A stretch of 7,382 nt of DNA from Bog-473 sp052140165 (GTDB taxonomy: Bacteria; Actinomycetota; Acidimicrobiia; Acidimicrobiales; RAAP-2). The notes under the pieces are model-generated. The model saw only the letters and a list, made by a program, of their open reading frames with translations. It made no database searches and was not told the DNA's origin. This document shows, in pieces, positions 1-7,382 of the stretch; position 1 is the stretch's first letter; each line of letters starts with the position of its first letter. Both the position numbers and the translations under genes were made by a program. The stretch is from NCBI GenBank assembly GCA_052140165.1, contig JBKQUM010000183.1, positions 1 through 7,382 of the forward strand, given 5' to 3'.

Positions 1-6
1 CTTCCG

Positions 7-36
7 GTGACCACGGTCTGCACGGCGCCCTACGCT
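7..36 (+). promoter_or_regulatory. Probable sigma70-type promoter of the menE-like gene
   Basis: A -10-like TACGCT lies at 31-36. A -35-like GTGACC (TTGACA family, core TGAC) lies at 7-12, with an 18-bp spacer. Only 8 nt separate the -10 from the GTG at 45 and there is no Shine-Dalgarno, so transcription would begin at or next to the start codon, giving a leaderless mRNA. This is seen as motif and spacing only; start-site mapping is absent. Confidence 0.45.
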
Positions 37-44
37 ACTGGCCG

Positions 45-1217
45 GTGCCTGAACTCGTCGCACTCGACCTCCCTGGTGGGATGGGCTTTGTCGATGCGCT
101 CCGGGCCATCTGGGACACCGGGGACGCAGCCGCTCCGCTCGATTCGCGACTCCCCCTCGCCGCTCGCGTGACCATGCTCGAGGCGCTCCGCCCGACCCGC
201 ATCGTGGGCTCCGACGGGGAGCAGCACGCGCTCCGGGACGGGATCCCGGTGGACGAGGGCGACGCCCTGGTGGTCGCGACGTCGGGCACCTCGGGTGAGC
301 CCAAAGGGGTCGTGCTGACCCATGACGCCGTTGCCGCGTCGGCCCGGGCGACGTCGGAACGACTCGGCATCGACCCGGCCCGACACTCCTGGCTCGCCTG
401 CCTGCCCCTCGCCCACATCGGTGGGCTCTCCGTCGTCACCCGGTCGATCATGACAGGAACGCCTCTCGTGGTGGTGCCCGGATTCGAGGCGGAGGCCGTC
501 GAAGACATCGGCCGCTCGGGACGGGCCACCCACGTGGCCCTGGTGGCGACGGCATTGCAAAGGCTCGATCCCTCCGTCTTCGCCTGTGTGCTCCTCGGCG
601 GCAGCAAGGCGCCCGCCGCACTGCCACCCAACGTCGTGTCCACCTACGGCATGACCGAGACGGGCTCCGGCCTCGTCTACGACGGCGTGCCGCTCGAAGG
701 CGTAGAGGTCGCATTCAGGGCGGCCGGGTCAGCCACCCGAGCACCGGGAGCTCCCGAGCACGGTGCGGAGGGCGAGATCCTGCTCCGTGCGCCCATGCTG
801 TTCCGCTGCTACCGCGGGGGCGAGGACGGCCGGGTGACCGGCCCAGACGGTACGTCGTCCTGGTTCGCCACGGGGGACGCGGGCCACCTCGGTCCCGATG
901 GAAGGCTGGTGGTGTCCGGCCGGATCGCCGACGTCATCACGACGGGTGCGGAGAAGGTCTGGCCCGACCTCGTCGAGCGGGTCCTCATTGCGCACCCGGG
1001 CGTCGAGGAGGTCGCCGTCTGGAAGCGTTCGGACCCTGAATGGGGGGAGCGCGTCGTCGCGTGGGTGGTCCCCAGTGACGACGCGCCCTCGCTCGAGGAG
1101 CTGCGCCAGATCGTGGCGGAAACCATTGCACCCTGGGCCGCCCCCAGGGAGCTGGTGATCGTCGACGACCTGCCCCGCACGGCGGCGGGCAAGGTCCGGC
1201 GGCGGGAGCTGGGGTGA
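45..1217 (+). CDS. menE: AMP-dependent acyl-CoA ligase, probable o-succinylbenzoate-CoA ligase (MenE)
   Basis: A 390-aa member of the ANL (adenylate-forming) superfamily. MenE activates o-succinylbenzoate with ATP and joins it to CoA in cytoplasmic menaquinone synthesis. Visible motifs are the P-loop-like TSGTSGEPKG (residues 79-88), LPLAHIGG with His124, the A5 motif YGMTETGSG (201-209), TGD (277-279), the hinge GRIADVITTGAEKVWP (292-307) and the C-terminal PRTAAGKVRRREL with the adenylation lysine at about Lys383. The protein is short because the usual N-terminal part of ANL enzymes is reduced, as in actinobacterial MenE proteins of about 360-400 aa; long-chain acyl-CoA synthetases exceed 500 aa. 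The GTG at 45 is chosen because a -10 hexamer ends 8 nt before it. No other menaquinone gene is visible, so the substrate rests on length and motif style. A different small acyl-CoA ligase is the main alternative. The stop lies one base from the convergent sigma gene's stop. Confidence 0.75.
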   Translation: MPELVALDLPGGMGFVDALRAIWDTGDAAAPLDSRLPLAARVTMLEALRPTRIVGSDGEQHALRDGIPVDEGDALVVATSGTSGEPKGVVLTHDAVAASARATSERLGIDPARHSWLACLPLAHIGGLSVVTRSIMTGTPLVVVPGFEAEAVEDIGRSGRATHVALVATALQRLDPSVFACVLLGGSKAPAALPPNVVSTYGMTETGSGLVYDGVPLEGVEVAFRAAGSATRAPGAPEHGAEGEILLRAPMLFRCYRGGEDGRVTGPDGTSSWFATGDAGHLGPDGRLVVSGRIADVITTGAEKVWPDLVERVLIAHPGVEEVAVWKRSDPEWGERVVAWVVPSDDAPSLEELRQIVAETIAPWAAPRELVIVDDLPRTAAGKVRRRELG

Positions 1218-1218
1218 C

Positions 1219-2112
1219 CTAAGCCGGCCCGTCGGCCGGGGCGGCGGGCAGCAGGTGCGCGCTCAGCCGTTGGAGCTTGTCCGGGTTCGACACCACCCGC
1301 ACTCCCACGATCTTGCCCTCCATGATGTCGAGGACGAGCGCAGACACCACGGTGTCCCTGTCAACGAAGACGGTCGACGGCTGGCCGTTGAGGACGGTCG
1401 CCCGTGGCGCGCCGTGGACCTTCTTGGCCACGTTCATCAAGAAGCGCGCGCTGCGCTGCGGTCCCACGACCGGGCGCATTGCGGCACGCACCTTGCCCCC
1501 GCCGTCCGTCCAGACGACGACGTCGTCGGAGAGCATGTCGAGCAGGCCCGAGAGGTCCCCCGTGGCGCAGGCCAGCAGGAAGCGGTCCGTGAGCTCCCGA
1601 CCGTGGCGGACGTCCGCATCGAAACGCTGGCGGCGCTCCTCGATGTGCCGACGTGCACGCGCCCCGAGCTGCCGGCAGGCGGCGGGCGACCGCCCGAGCG
1701 ATTGGGACACCTCCTCGAACGAATAGGCGAAGACGTCATGAAGGAGGTACGCGGCGCGCTCGAGGGGCGTGAGCTCCTCGAGAAGCACCAGGAACGCAAG
1801 GGAGAGGGAGTCCGCCTGCTCGGCCGCACCGGTCCCGTCGGCGACGACGGGCTCGGGCAACCAGGGCCCCGCGTAGGTCTCGCGCTTCGAACGGGCCGAA
1901 TTGAGCCGGTCGAGACAGAGGCGCGTGACAATGGTCACCAGGTAGGCCCGCACGGACTCGATCGGCTCGCTTCCTCGCCGCAGCCAGCGGACGCAGGCAT
2001 CCTGCACGACGTCCTCGGCGTCGGCCGCGCTACCCAGCATGCGGTACGCGATGCCGAACAGGAGCGAGCGCCACTCCTCGAACGCGGCTGCGTGGACGTC
2101 AGGCTGGGGCAT
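1219..2112 (-). CDS. sigJ: ECF41-family RNA polymerase sigma factor (SigJ-like) with fused SnoaL-like C-terminal domain
   Basis: A 297-aa extracytoplasmic-function sigma factor that directs RNA polymerase to a small regulon. The sigma2 region spans about residues 11-75 (FEEWRSLLFGIAYRMLGS, then DAEDVVQDACVRWL). Sigma4 spans about 110-157 (LTPLERAAYLLHDVF, then a helix-turn-helix around FEEVSQSLGRSPAACRQ). A C-terminal extension of about 130 aa has the SnoaL/NTF2-like pattern. Three motifs known for group ECF41 are present: WLPEP in the linker (84-88), DGGGK (203-207) and NPDKL (276-280). In studied members this extension acts as a built-in regulator instead of a separate anti-sigma; none is encoded nearby here. 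The start is ATG at 2112 or 2118; both overlap the upstream CMD gene (14 or 20 nt), implying translational coupling. Neither has a clear Shine-Dalgarno. Earlier in-frame codons (to 2238) translate as serine/arginine-rich sequence antisense to family expectation and lie within the CMD gene, so they were excluded. Confidence 0.9.
   Translation of the reverse strand: MPQPDVHAAAFEEWRSLLFGIAYRMLGSAADAEDVVQDACVRWLRRGSEPIESVRAYLVTIVTRLCLDRLNSARSKRETYAGPWLPEPVVADGTGAAEQADSLSLAFLVLLEELTPLERAAYLLHDVFAYSFEEVSQSLGRSPAACRQLGARARRHIEERRQRFDADVRHGRELTDRFLLACATGDLSGLLDMLSDDVVVWTDGGGKVRAAMRPVVGPQRSARFLMNVAKKVHGAPRATVLNGQPSTVFVDRDTVVSALVLDIMEGKIVGVRVVSNPDKLQRLSAHLLPAAPADGPA
1224..1239 (+). terminator. GC-rich hairpin just after the menE stop, possible terminator
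   Basis: A perfect inverted repeat, CCGGCC / GGCCGG with a 4-nt loop (CGTC), begins 7 nt after the menE stop codon. It lies inside the last codons of the convergent sigma gene. No T-tract follows, so it is not a canonical intrinsic terminator. Short GC-rich palindromes are common in such DNA, so its role is uncertain. Confidence 0.22.
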
Positions 2113-2674
2113 CCGCATGGTACATCGGGATCTCGCAGCTGTCGGAGAACCCCTGGCTGCGCAGCCCGAGGCCGGCGTTGAAGCGAGACCGGAAGTTCTC
2201 GAGCGCCACCCATGCGGCGAGCTCGACGAACTCCGCATCGCTCAGGTGGGCCCGGACCCGGGCGGCGAGCTCCTCGGACACCTCGGCCGGGCACGAGGTC
2301 GCCGCCTCGGCGTACTCGAGGACAACCCGCTCCCGGTCCTCGAAGAGATCGCTCGTGCGCCAGTGCGTCACGCCCATCACCTTCGCAGGGTCGATCCCCT
2401 CGTGCATGCCCTCGTAGTAGCCGTAGTCGATGCACCACGAGCAGCCGATCCGCGTCGCCGTCGCCTGGATCGCCAGCCACTTCAGGGTTGGATCGAGCTT
2501 GTTCCAGCCGACCCGGACCGCGGTCTCGAGGCTTCCCATGGCGACGAGCACGCCGGAGTGATGGGACGCTGCCGCCGTGGGTTCGACCATCTGCCCGAAC
2601 CGCCGCCTGGTGTAACGGCGGGCCAGCCGGGGGATCATCCCTCTGCGTTCGTCGGTCAAGGTCACATGGGCCAT
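2099..2674 (-). CDS. Carboxymuconolactone decarboxylase / AhpD-like family protein, ECF41-associated
   Basis: A 191-aa cytoplasmic, mostly helical protein of the CMD/AhpD superfamily. The core is the segment LDPTLKWLAIQATATRIGC, followed by CSWC (Cys78 and Cys81), and it ends with the pattern FRSRFNAGLGLRSQGFSD (161-178) that is common in CMD proteins next to ECF factors. The CxxC pair suggests peroxide or thiol redox chemistry. However, the proton-relay Glu and His that AhpD places 12 residues before the first Cys and 4 after the second fall here on Trp66 and Gly85. True AhpD-type peroxidase activity is therefore doubtful, and the substrate is unknown. The ATG at 2674 is preceded by AAAGGTGG with a 6-nt spacer. 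The gene is the first of a two-gene unit with the overlapping sigma gene and has an ECF41-type promoter upstream. Family assignment is confident; function is not. Confidence 0.85.
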   Translation of the reverse strand: MAHVTLTDERRGMIPRLARRYTRRRFGQMVEPTAAASHHSGVLVAMGSLETAVRVGWNKLDPTLKWLAIQATATRIGCSWCIDYGYYEGMHEGIDPAKVMGVTHWRTSDLFEDRERVVLEYAEAATSCPAEVSEELAARVRAHLSDAEFVELAAWVALENFRSRFNAGLGLRSQGFSDSCEIPMYHADAPA

Positions 2675-2680
2675 GGTGCG

Positions 2681-2688
2681 CCACCTTT
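2681..2688 (-). promoter_or_regulatory. Shine-Dalgarno of the CMD gene
   Basis: AAAGGTGG on the minus strand ends 6 nt before the ATG at 2674. It is the clearest ribosome binding site in the window and fixes the CMD start. Its presence fits a transcript with a true 5' leader, of about 30 nt from the ECF41-type promoter. Confidence 0.7.
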
Positions 2689-2713
2689 CGTTCCGTGTCT
2701 GACTACCCCTTCA

Positions 2714-2740
2714 GACGAGACGAAGCCGGGTTGTGTGACA
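2714..2740 (-). promoter_or_regulatory. ECF41-type promoter (TGTCACA-N16-CGTC) driving CMD-sigma
   Basis: On the minus strand, TGTCACA occupies 2740-2734 and CGTC occupies 2717-2714, separated by exactly 16 nt. This matches the ECF41 target promoter as I recall it from the characterised members (-35 TGTCACA, -10 CGTC). The element sits in the 94-bp gap between the SDR stop and the CMD start. It would place a transcription start near 2706, about 30 nt upstream of the CMD start codon and before the Shine-Dalgarno. I noticed no second exact TGTCACA elsewhere in the window. The inferred role is positive autoregulation by the sigma factor encoded downstream. Confidence 0.8.
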
Positions 2741-2768
2741 TGGCACCCCGTGGCGGTGACCCCGCTGC

Positions 2769-3539
2769 TCAGCCGACCCCGCCGGAGGGCTGGGTGATGG
2801 TCCCGCCGTCGACGACAAATGTCTGGCCCGTGACCCACGAGGCAGCGTCTGAGGCCAGGAAGAGTGCGGCGGTGGCCACGTCGTCGGGCACACCGAGCCG
2901 GCGCAGCGGAATGTGTGCGGCGATCCGGTCCTCACCAGGACCCTCCCAGAGCGCAGCGGCCAACTTCGTCTTCACCAGGCCGGGCGCCAGCGCGTTGACG
3001 CGGACGTCGGGCGCAAGCTCGAAGGAGAGCTGCCGGGTGATGTGCAGGACGGCCGCCTTGGTCACGTTGTACCACCCGATGTTCGGCTCGACGCCCAACC
3101 CTCCCACGGAGGCGACGTTGATCACCGAGCCGCGCAGACCCGCCCTGACGGCCTCCGCCGTCCAGAGGAGCACCGAGAGCTGGTTCACCTCGAACGTCTT
3201 CTGCGCCCTGACGAGGTCGATGTCGATCATGGGGCCGAAATACGGGTTGGTCCCCGCGTTGTTCACCAGGATGTGGAGGCCGCCGAACCGTGCCACCGTC
3301 TCGGCGATACAGCCCTTGGCGTCGTCGGGTCGGCCCACGTGGGCCGCGACCCAGGCGACCCTCTCCACGGGCGCACCGGCAGCCACAAGGCCGGCAGCTG
3401 CATCCGCCAAGTCCTCGGCCGTCCGACTCGTGATCACCACGTTGGCGCCCGCCTCGACGAACCTAGAGGCCATGGCAAGTCCGATGCCTCGGCTTCCTCC
3501 CGTGATGAGCGCCGTCTTTCCCCTGAGTTCAAGCTCCAT
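2769..3539 (-). CDS. Classical SDR-family oxidoreductase
   Basis: A 256-aa short-chain dehydrogenase/reductase with a Rossmann fold, probably a cytoplasmic NAD(P)-dependent alcohol/ketone oxidoreductase. The cofactor motif TGGSRGIG is at 13-20, NNAG at 93-96, and the catalytic tetrad is Asn119, Ser144, Tyr157 and Lys161 (YNVTK), with the usual 13-residue Ser-Tyr spacing. Ser38-Arg39 after the second strand favours NADP(H). The length is normal for the family and all key residues are intact. The ATG at 3539 is preferred because AAGG lies 8 nt upstream and MELELRGKTALITGG is a typical SDR opening. A GTG at 3581 would add 14 residues of non-SDR character. The gene is co-oriented with CMD and sigma, but the ECF41-type promoter lies after it, so it must use its own promoter in 3540-3607. 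The substrate cannot be told; it may be annotated as FabG-like or DHRS4-like. Confidence 0.88.
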   Translation of the reverse strand: MELELRGKTALITGGSRGIGLAMASRFVEAGANVVITSRTAEDLADAAAGLVAAGAPVERVAWVAAHVGRPDDAKGCIAETVARFGGLHILVNNAGTNPYFGPMIDIDLVRAQKTFEVNQLSVLLWTAEAVRAGLRGSVINVASVGGLGVEPNIGWYNVTKAAVLHITRQLSFELAPDVRVNALAPGLVKTKLAAALWEGPGEDRIAAHIPLRRLGVPDDVATAALFLASDAASWVTGQTFVVDGGTITQPSGGVG

Positions 3540-3594
3540 CGCCCGAGCCTTGCACGGGCACTGCTGCGTGCGGCGCCCCACCGGAGGACGGCTC

Positions 3595-3600
3595 TAGCAT
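3595..3600 (+). promoter_or_regulatory. -10-like element of the yyaL operon
   Basis: TAGCAT ends 7 nt before the GTG start at 3608, so the mRNA would begin at or near the start codon. I see no good -35 at 16-19 bp upstream. GGAGGA at 3583-3588 is 19 nt from the start, too far for a Shine-Dalgarno. The 68-bp gap 3540-3607 is divergent and should also hold the SDR promoter, for which I found no convincing hexamer. Confidence 0.4.
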
Positions 3601-3607
3601 CCCTCTC

Positions 3608-5649
<2,042 letters not shown>

Positions 5650-5653
<4 letters not shown>

Positions 5654-6522
5654 GTGAGGGCGTCACAGCTCCTGAGCCCCCCGCCGGGGCAGGGGCCGGC
5701 GAGGACAAAGCTCACGGCAACGGGGGCGACAATGGGGTGGTGCACGACGAGACCCCTCGTGACTCGACCGGCGGTGGCGGGACCACCACGGGCTTGCGGC
5801 GCTCCGATCGCGGCTCCACCGATACCACGACCGACCCGACGCGCCTCCTGCGGCGTTCGGCCCGCCGGAAGGAGCGGGTGCCCACCGCAGGAGGTTCCAC
5901 GCTGCACCTGCTCGTCCTCTCCTCGACCACGGAAGACACGACCGTGGTGGACCTGGCCACCCGGACCGTGATGCGGGTGCGCGTCCCGTGGCCGGAGGGT
6001 CACGAGCCCGACATCAGCACGTTCGACGTGGTCGAGGTGACGCTGGCCGAGGATCCCGAGCGCGACGACCTGGCCCAGCCGGAGGCCACCACCGTCGCCG
6101 ACCTCCCCCGCCACGTCGGCACGCTGCGAGGCCGCCGCCTGCGCAAGCTCCTGCGGCGCCTCGTGGCCAGTCCCGACGGCCCGCTCCTCGGCTTCCCCGG
6201 ACCCTCGGCGCCCTACTGGGAGTTCCGCGGGTTCCGGCCCTCGGTGGCACTGATTGAGCCCACCCGGCGGCCGCAGCTGATCCGGCGGCAGGCCGACGGC
6301 ACCACCTGGGTCCGCTTCGGATGGGATCGCGACGACGTCTGGCTCCCCGTCGAGGACCGCAATGCCGCCCGAGCCCTCGATGCCGCCCGGCGAGAGCGCC
6401 TCAGTGGGAAGAGCCTGGCCACGGCGCTCGGCTTCGAGCCGCAATACCTGCTGGTGACGGTCAGCCCCCCTCGCGACGGCCACTGCTACAAGGTGTGCGC
6501 GGCGGTCCTGCCCCGGGGCTGA
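5650..6522 (+). CDS. Uncharacterised protein coupled to YyaL, disordered N-terminus
   Basis: A 290-aa protein that I do not recognise. Its GTG start overlaps the yyaL stop in GTGA, with GGAAG 10 nt upstream (5635-5639), so the two are very likely co-translated and functionally linked. Residues 1-80 are rich in Gly, Thr, Asp, Pro and Arg and look disordered. From about 83 there is a compact region: strands around STLHLLVLSST and VVDLATRTVMRVRVPWP, an acidic stretch (131-141), a very basic segment LRGRRLRKLLRRLV (159-172), aromatic PYWEFRGFRPS (188-198) and TTWVRFGWDRDDVWLP (218-233), and a C-terminal strand YLLVTVSPPRDGHCYKVC. There is no signal peptide, transmembrane helix or obvious catalytic motif. 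The sharp change from low-complexity to patterned sequence and the coupling support a real gene. The upstream extension of this frame inside yyaL was rejected. Confidence 0.75.
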
Positions 6523-6667
6523 CCTCAGTCCCGCTGCCGCCGGAGCGACGGTGGTCGGACCACGCCGCCCGCGGCCCGGTGCACGCGCACGTCAGCTGAG
6601 AGATCGGTGTCGAGGTGATGGAGCCCGCACGGGCGATGTCGGAGGAGCGGGTGGCCTGGGGCGCTGG
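6523..6667. other. Convergent intergenic spacer with weak hairpins
   Basis: 145 bp lie between two convergent stops. It holds GTGGT-CGG-ACCAC (6551-6563) and GTGC-ACGC-GCAC (6579-6590). Neither is followed by a T-tract on either strand. They might contribute to bidirectional termination, but stems of 4-5 bp are weak. No ORF with protein-like composition was seen here. Confidence 0.3.
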
Positions 6668-7339
6668 TCAGCGACCGAGCTTGCCCCCCGCGAGGTCCTC
6701 GGCCATCGCCCAGCCGAAGGCGACCAGGCGGTCCCCCTTGTCGGCGTCGAAGGTGGAGAAATGTGTCTCCACCCCGGCGGGGATCTTCACCTTGGGGGCG
6801 AAGAAGTCCAGGCCGCCGACGACGGACCCGTCGCCCTTCAGCACGAAGGTGCGGTCGTCGAGCTTGCTCTCGCACCCGAAACGCTTCGAGAGCCGACGAG
6901 CCCACGCCCTCTCCTCGCCGGAGGACTTGTGGTCAGGGAAGGGCACGACGTCCTGGAGGCCCGAGAAGGCCCGGAAGCCCTCCGGCGACAGGAGGCGGGT
7001 CCCGAGGAGGACATCCTCGTCAGGGAAAGCCAGGAGGGCACGGCGGTACTGGTCCGCCATGATCCCCTTCAGCGCCGCCTCGGCCCGCGAGATGCGGTCG
7101 ACGAGTGCCAGCCCGACCAGGAGGGAGGGTGTCCCTCCGATGCGCTCCAGGGTGCAGAACGAGTACCCGCGGAGCTTGTTGCCCTCACGGGCCTGGGTGA
7201 TGAGCACCCAGGCCTCCCGTTCCTTCGAGAGGAAACCGATGTCGAACCCAGGTGGCCGGTCCGCACAGAGATCCGCCATTTCGACGAGCTCAGCGTCGCT
7301 GAGCGCAGTGCAATCCTTGGTGCTCACTACGATCGGCAT
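6668..7339 (-). CDS. Uncharacterised 223-aa protein, faintly GNAT-like
   Basis: A 223-aa protein that I do not recognise with confidence. It opens MPIVVSTKDCTALSDAELVEMADLC. It then shows alternating strands and helices: AWVLITQARE, LRGYSFCTLERIGGT, SLLVGLALVDR, a helix around AEAALKGIMADQYRRAL, and VLLGTRLLSPEGFRAF. That order (a strand ending in a hydrophobic V, a helix, then a strand followed by a phrase like SPEGFRAF) is reminiscent of a GNAT acetyltransferase core, but the Q/RxxGxG/A acetyl-CoA loop is not evident, so this is a weak inference. The C-terminal 60 residues (GGLDFFAPKVKIPAGVETHFSTF) look like an added beta-rich piece. No signal peptide or membrane segment is seen. The ATG at 7339 lies 6 nt after a -10 hexamer, without Shine-Dalgarno. 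It is a single gene, convergent with the yyaL unit. Confidence 0.72.
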   Translation of the reverse strand: MPIVVSTKDCTALSDAELVEMADLCADRPPGFDIGFLSKEREAWVLITQAREGNKLRGYSFCTLERIGGTPSLLVGLALVDRISRAEAALKGIMADQYRRALLAFPDEDVLLGTRLLSPEGFRAFSGLQDVVPFPDHKSSGEERAWARRLSKRFGCESKLDDRTFVLKGDGSVVGGLDFFAPKVKIPAGVETHFSTFDADKGDRLVAFGWAMAEDLAGGKLGR

Positions 7340-7345
7340 GAAGTG

Positions 7346-7376
7346 AGTCTACTGGCTTCGCTCGGCGCGTTCCCAA
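7346..7376 (-). promoter_or_regulatory. Probable promoter of the 223-aa gene
   Basis: On the minus strand, TAGACT (7351-7346) ends 6 nt before the ATG at 7339. A -35-like TTGGGA (7376-7371) lies 19 bp upstream, slightly longer than ideal. No Shine-Dalgarno fits in the 6-nt gap, so the predicted transcript is leaderless. Confidence 0.45.
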
Positions 7377-7382
7377 CCGGTC

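Noticed and set aside
1255..2181. Plus-strand open frame opposite the sigma factor
   Set aside because: Rich in Arg, His and Pro with no domain pattern; the sigma frame on the other strand is unambiguous.
2113..2238. N-terminal extension of the sigma gene to 2238
   Set aside because: The extra residues are Ser/Arg-rich, unlike any ECF sigma N-terminus, and lie inside the CMD coding sequence. The sigma2 domain begins right after the ATG at 2112/2118.
3540..3581. Upstream GTG (3581) as start of the SDR
   Set aside because: It adds 14 residues not typical of SDRs, while the ATG at 3539 has AAGG at 8 nt and gives a standard SDR opening.
2212..3597. Long plus-strand open frame opposite CMD and SDR
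   Set aside because: Composition is arginine/serine/proline-rich with no motif, while the minus-strand frames show intact CMD and SDR signatures. It is a high-GC shadow.
6551..6590. Hairpins as a confident intrinsic terminator
   Set aside because: The stems are only 4-5 bp and no T-tract follows on either strand; kept only as a weak note on the spacer.

Overview
This is a GC-rich window (roughly 70% G+C by eye). It has GTG starts, densely packed genes and -10-like hexamers sitting directly upstream of start codons, which together suggest a high-GC actinobacterium. The exact lineage cannot be read from the window; an environmental, Acidimicrobiia-type organism is a guess only. It looks like chromosomal housekeeping and accessory DNA. 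I see no mobile elements, RNA genes, CRISPR arrays or phage genes.

Layout: (1) 45-1217 (+) is an adenylate-forming ligase, best read as MenE (o-succinylbenzoate-CoA ligase). (2) 1219-3539 (-) is a block transcribed as SDR oxidoreductase, then carboxymuconolactone decarboxylase/AhpD-like protein (CMD), then an ECF41-type (SigJ-like) sigma factor. The CMD and sigma genes overlap. The sigma carries the WLPEP, DGGGK and NPDKL motifs typical of the ECF41 fused regulatory domain. The 94-bp gap upstream of CMD holds an exact TGTCACA-N16-CGTC element, the promoter signature of ECF41 factors, followed by a good ribosome binding site. (3) 3608-5653 (+) is a YyaL/DUF255 thioredoxin-domain protein. It is coupled by a 4-nt overlap to an unrecognised 290-aa protein (5650-6522). 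(4) 6668-7339 (-) is an unrecognised 223-aa protein, convergent with the previous pair.

How the genes work together: the clearest functional unit is the ECF41 module. The sigma factor, whose C-terminal domain probably controls its own activity, is predicted to switch on the CMD-sigma operon from the promoter between SDR and CMD. The SDR fits the known association of ECF41 factors with CMD, oxidoreductase and epimerase (COE) genes, but it lies upstream of the ECF41 promoter and would need another one. Three other genes (menE, yyaL and the 223-aa gene) have a TANNNT hexamer 6-8 nt before the start codon and no Shine-Dalgarno, which suggests leaderless mRNAs. I found no clearly new system. The best leads are the intact ECF41 circuit and the uncharacterised partner of YyaL.
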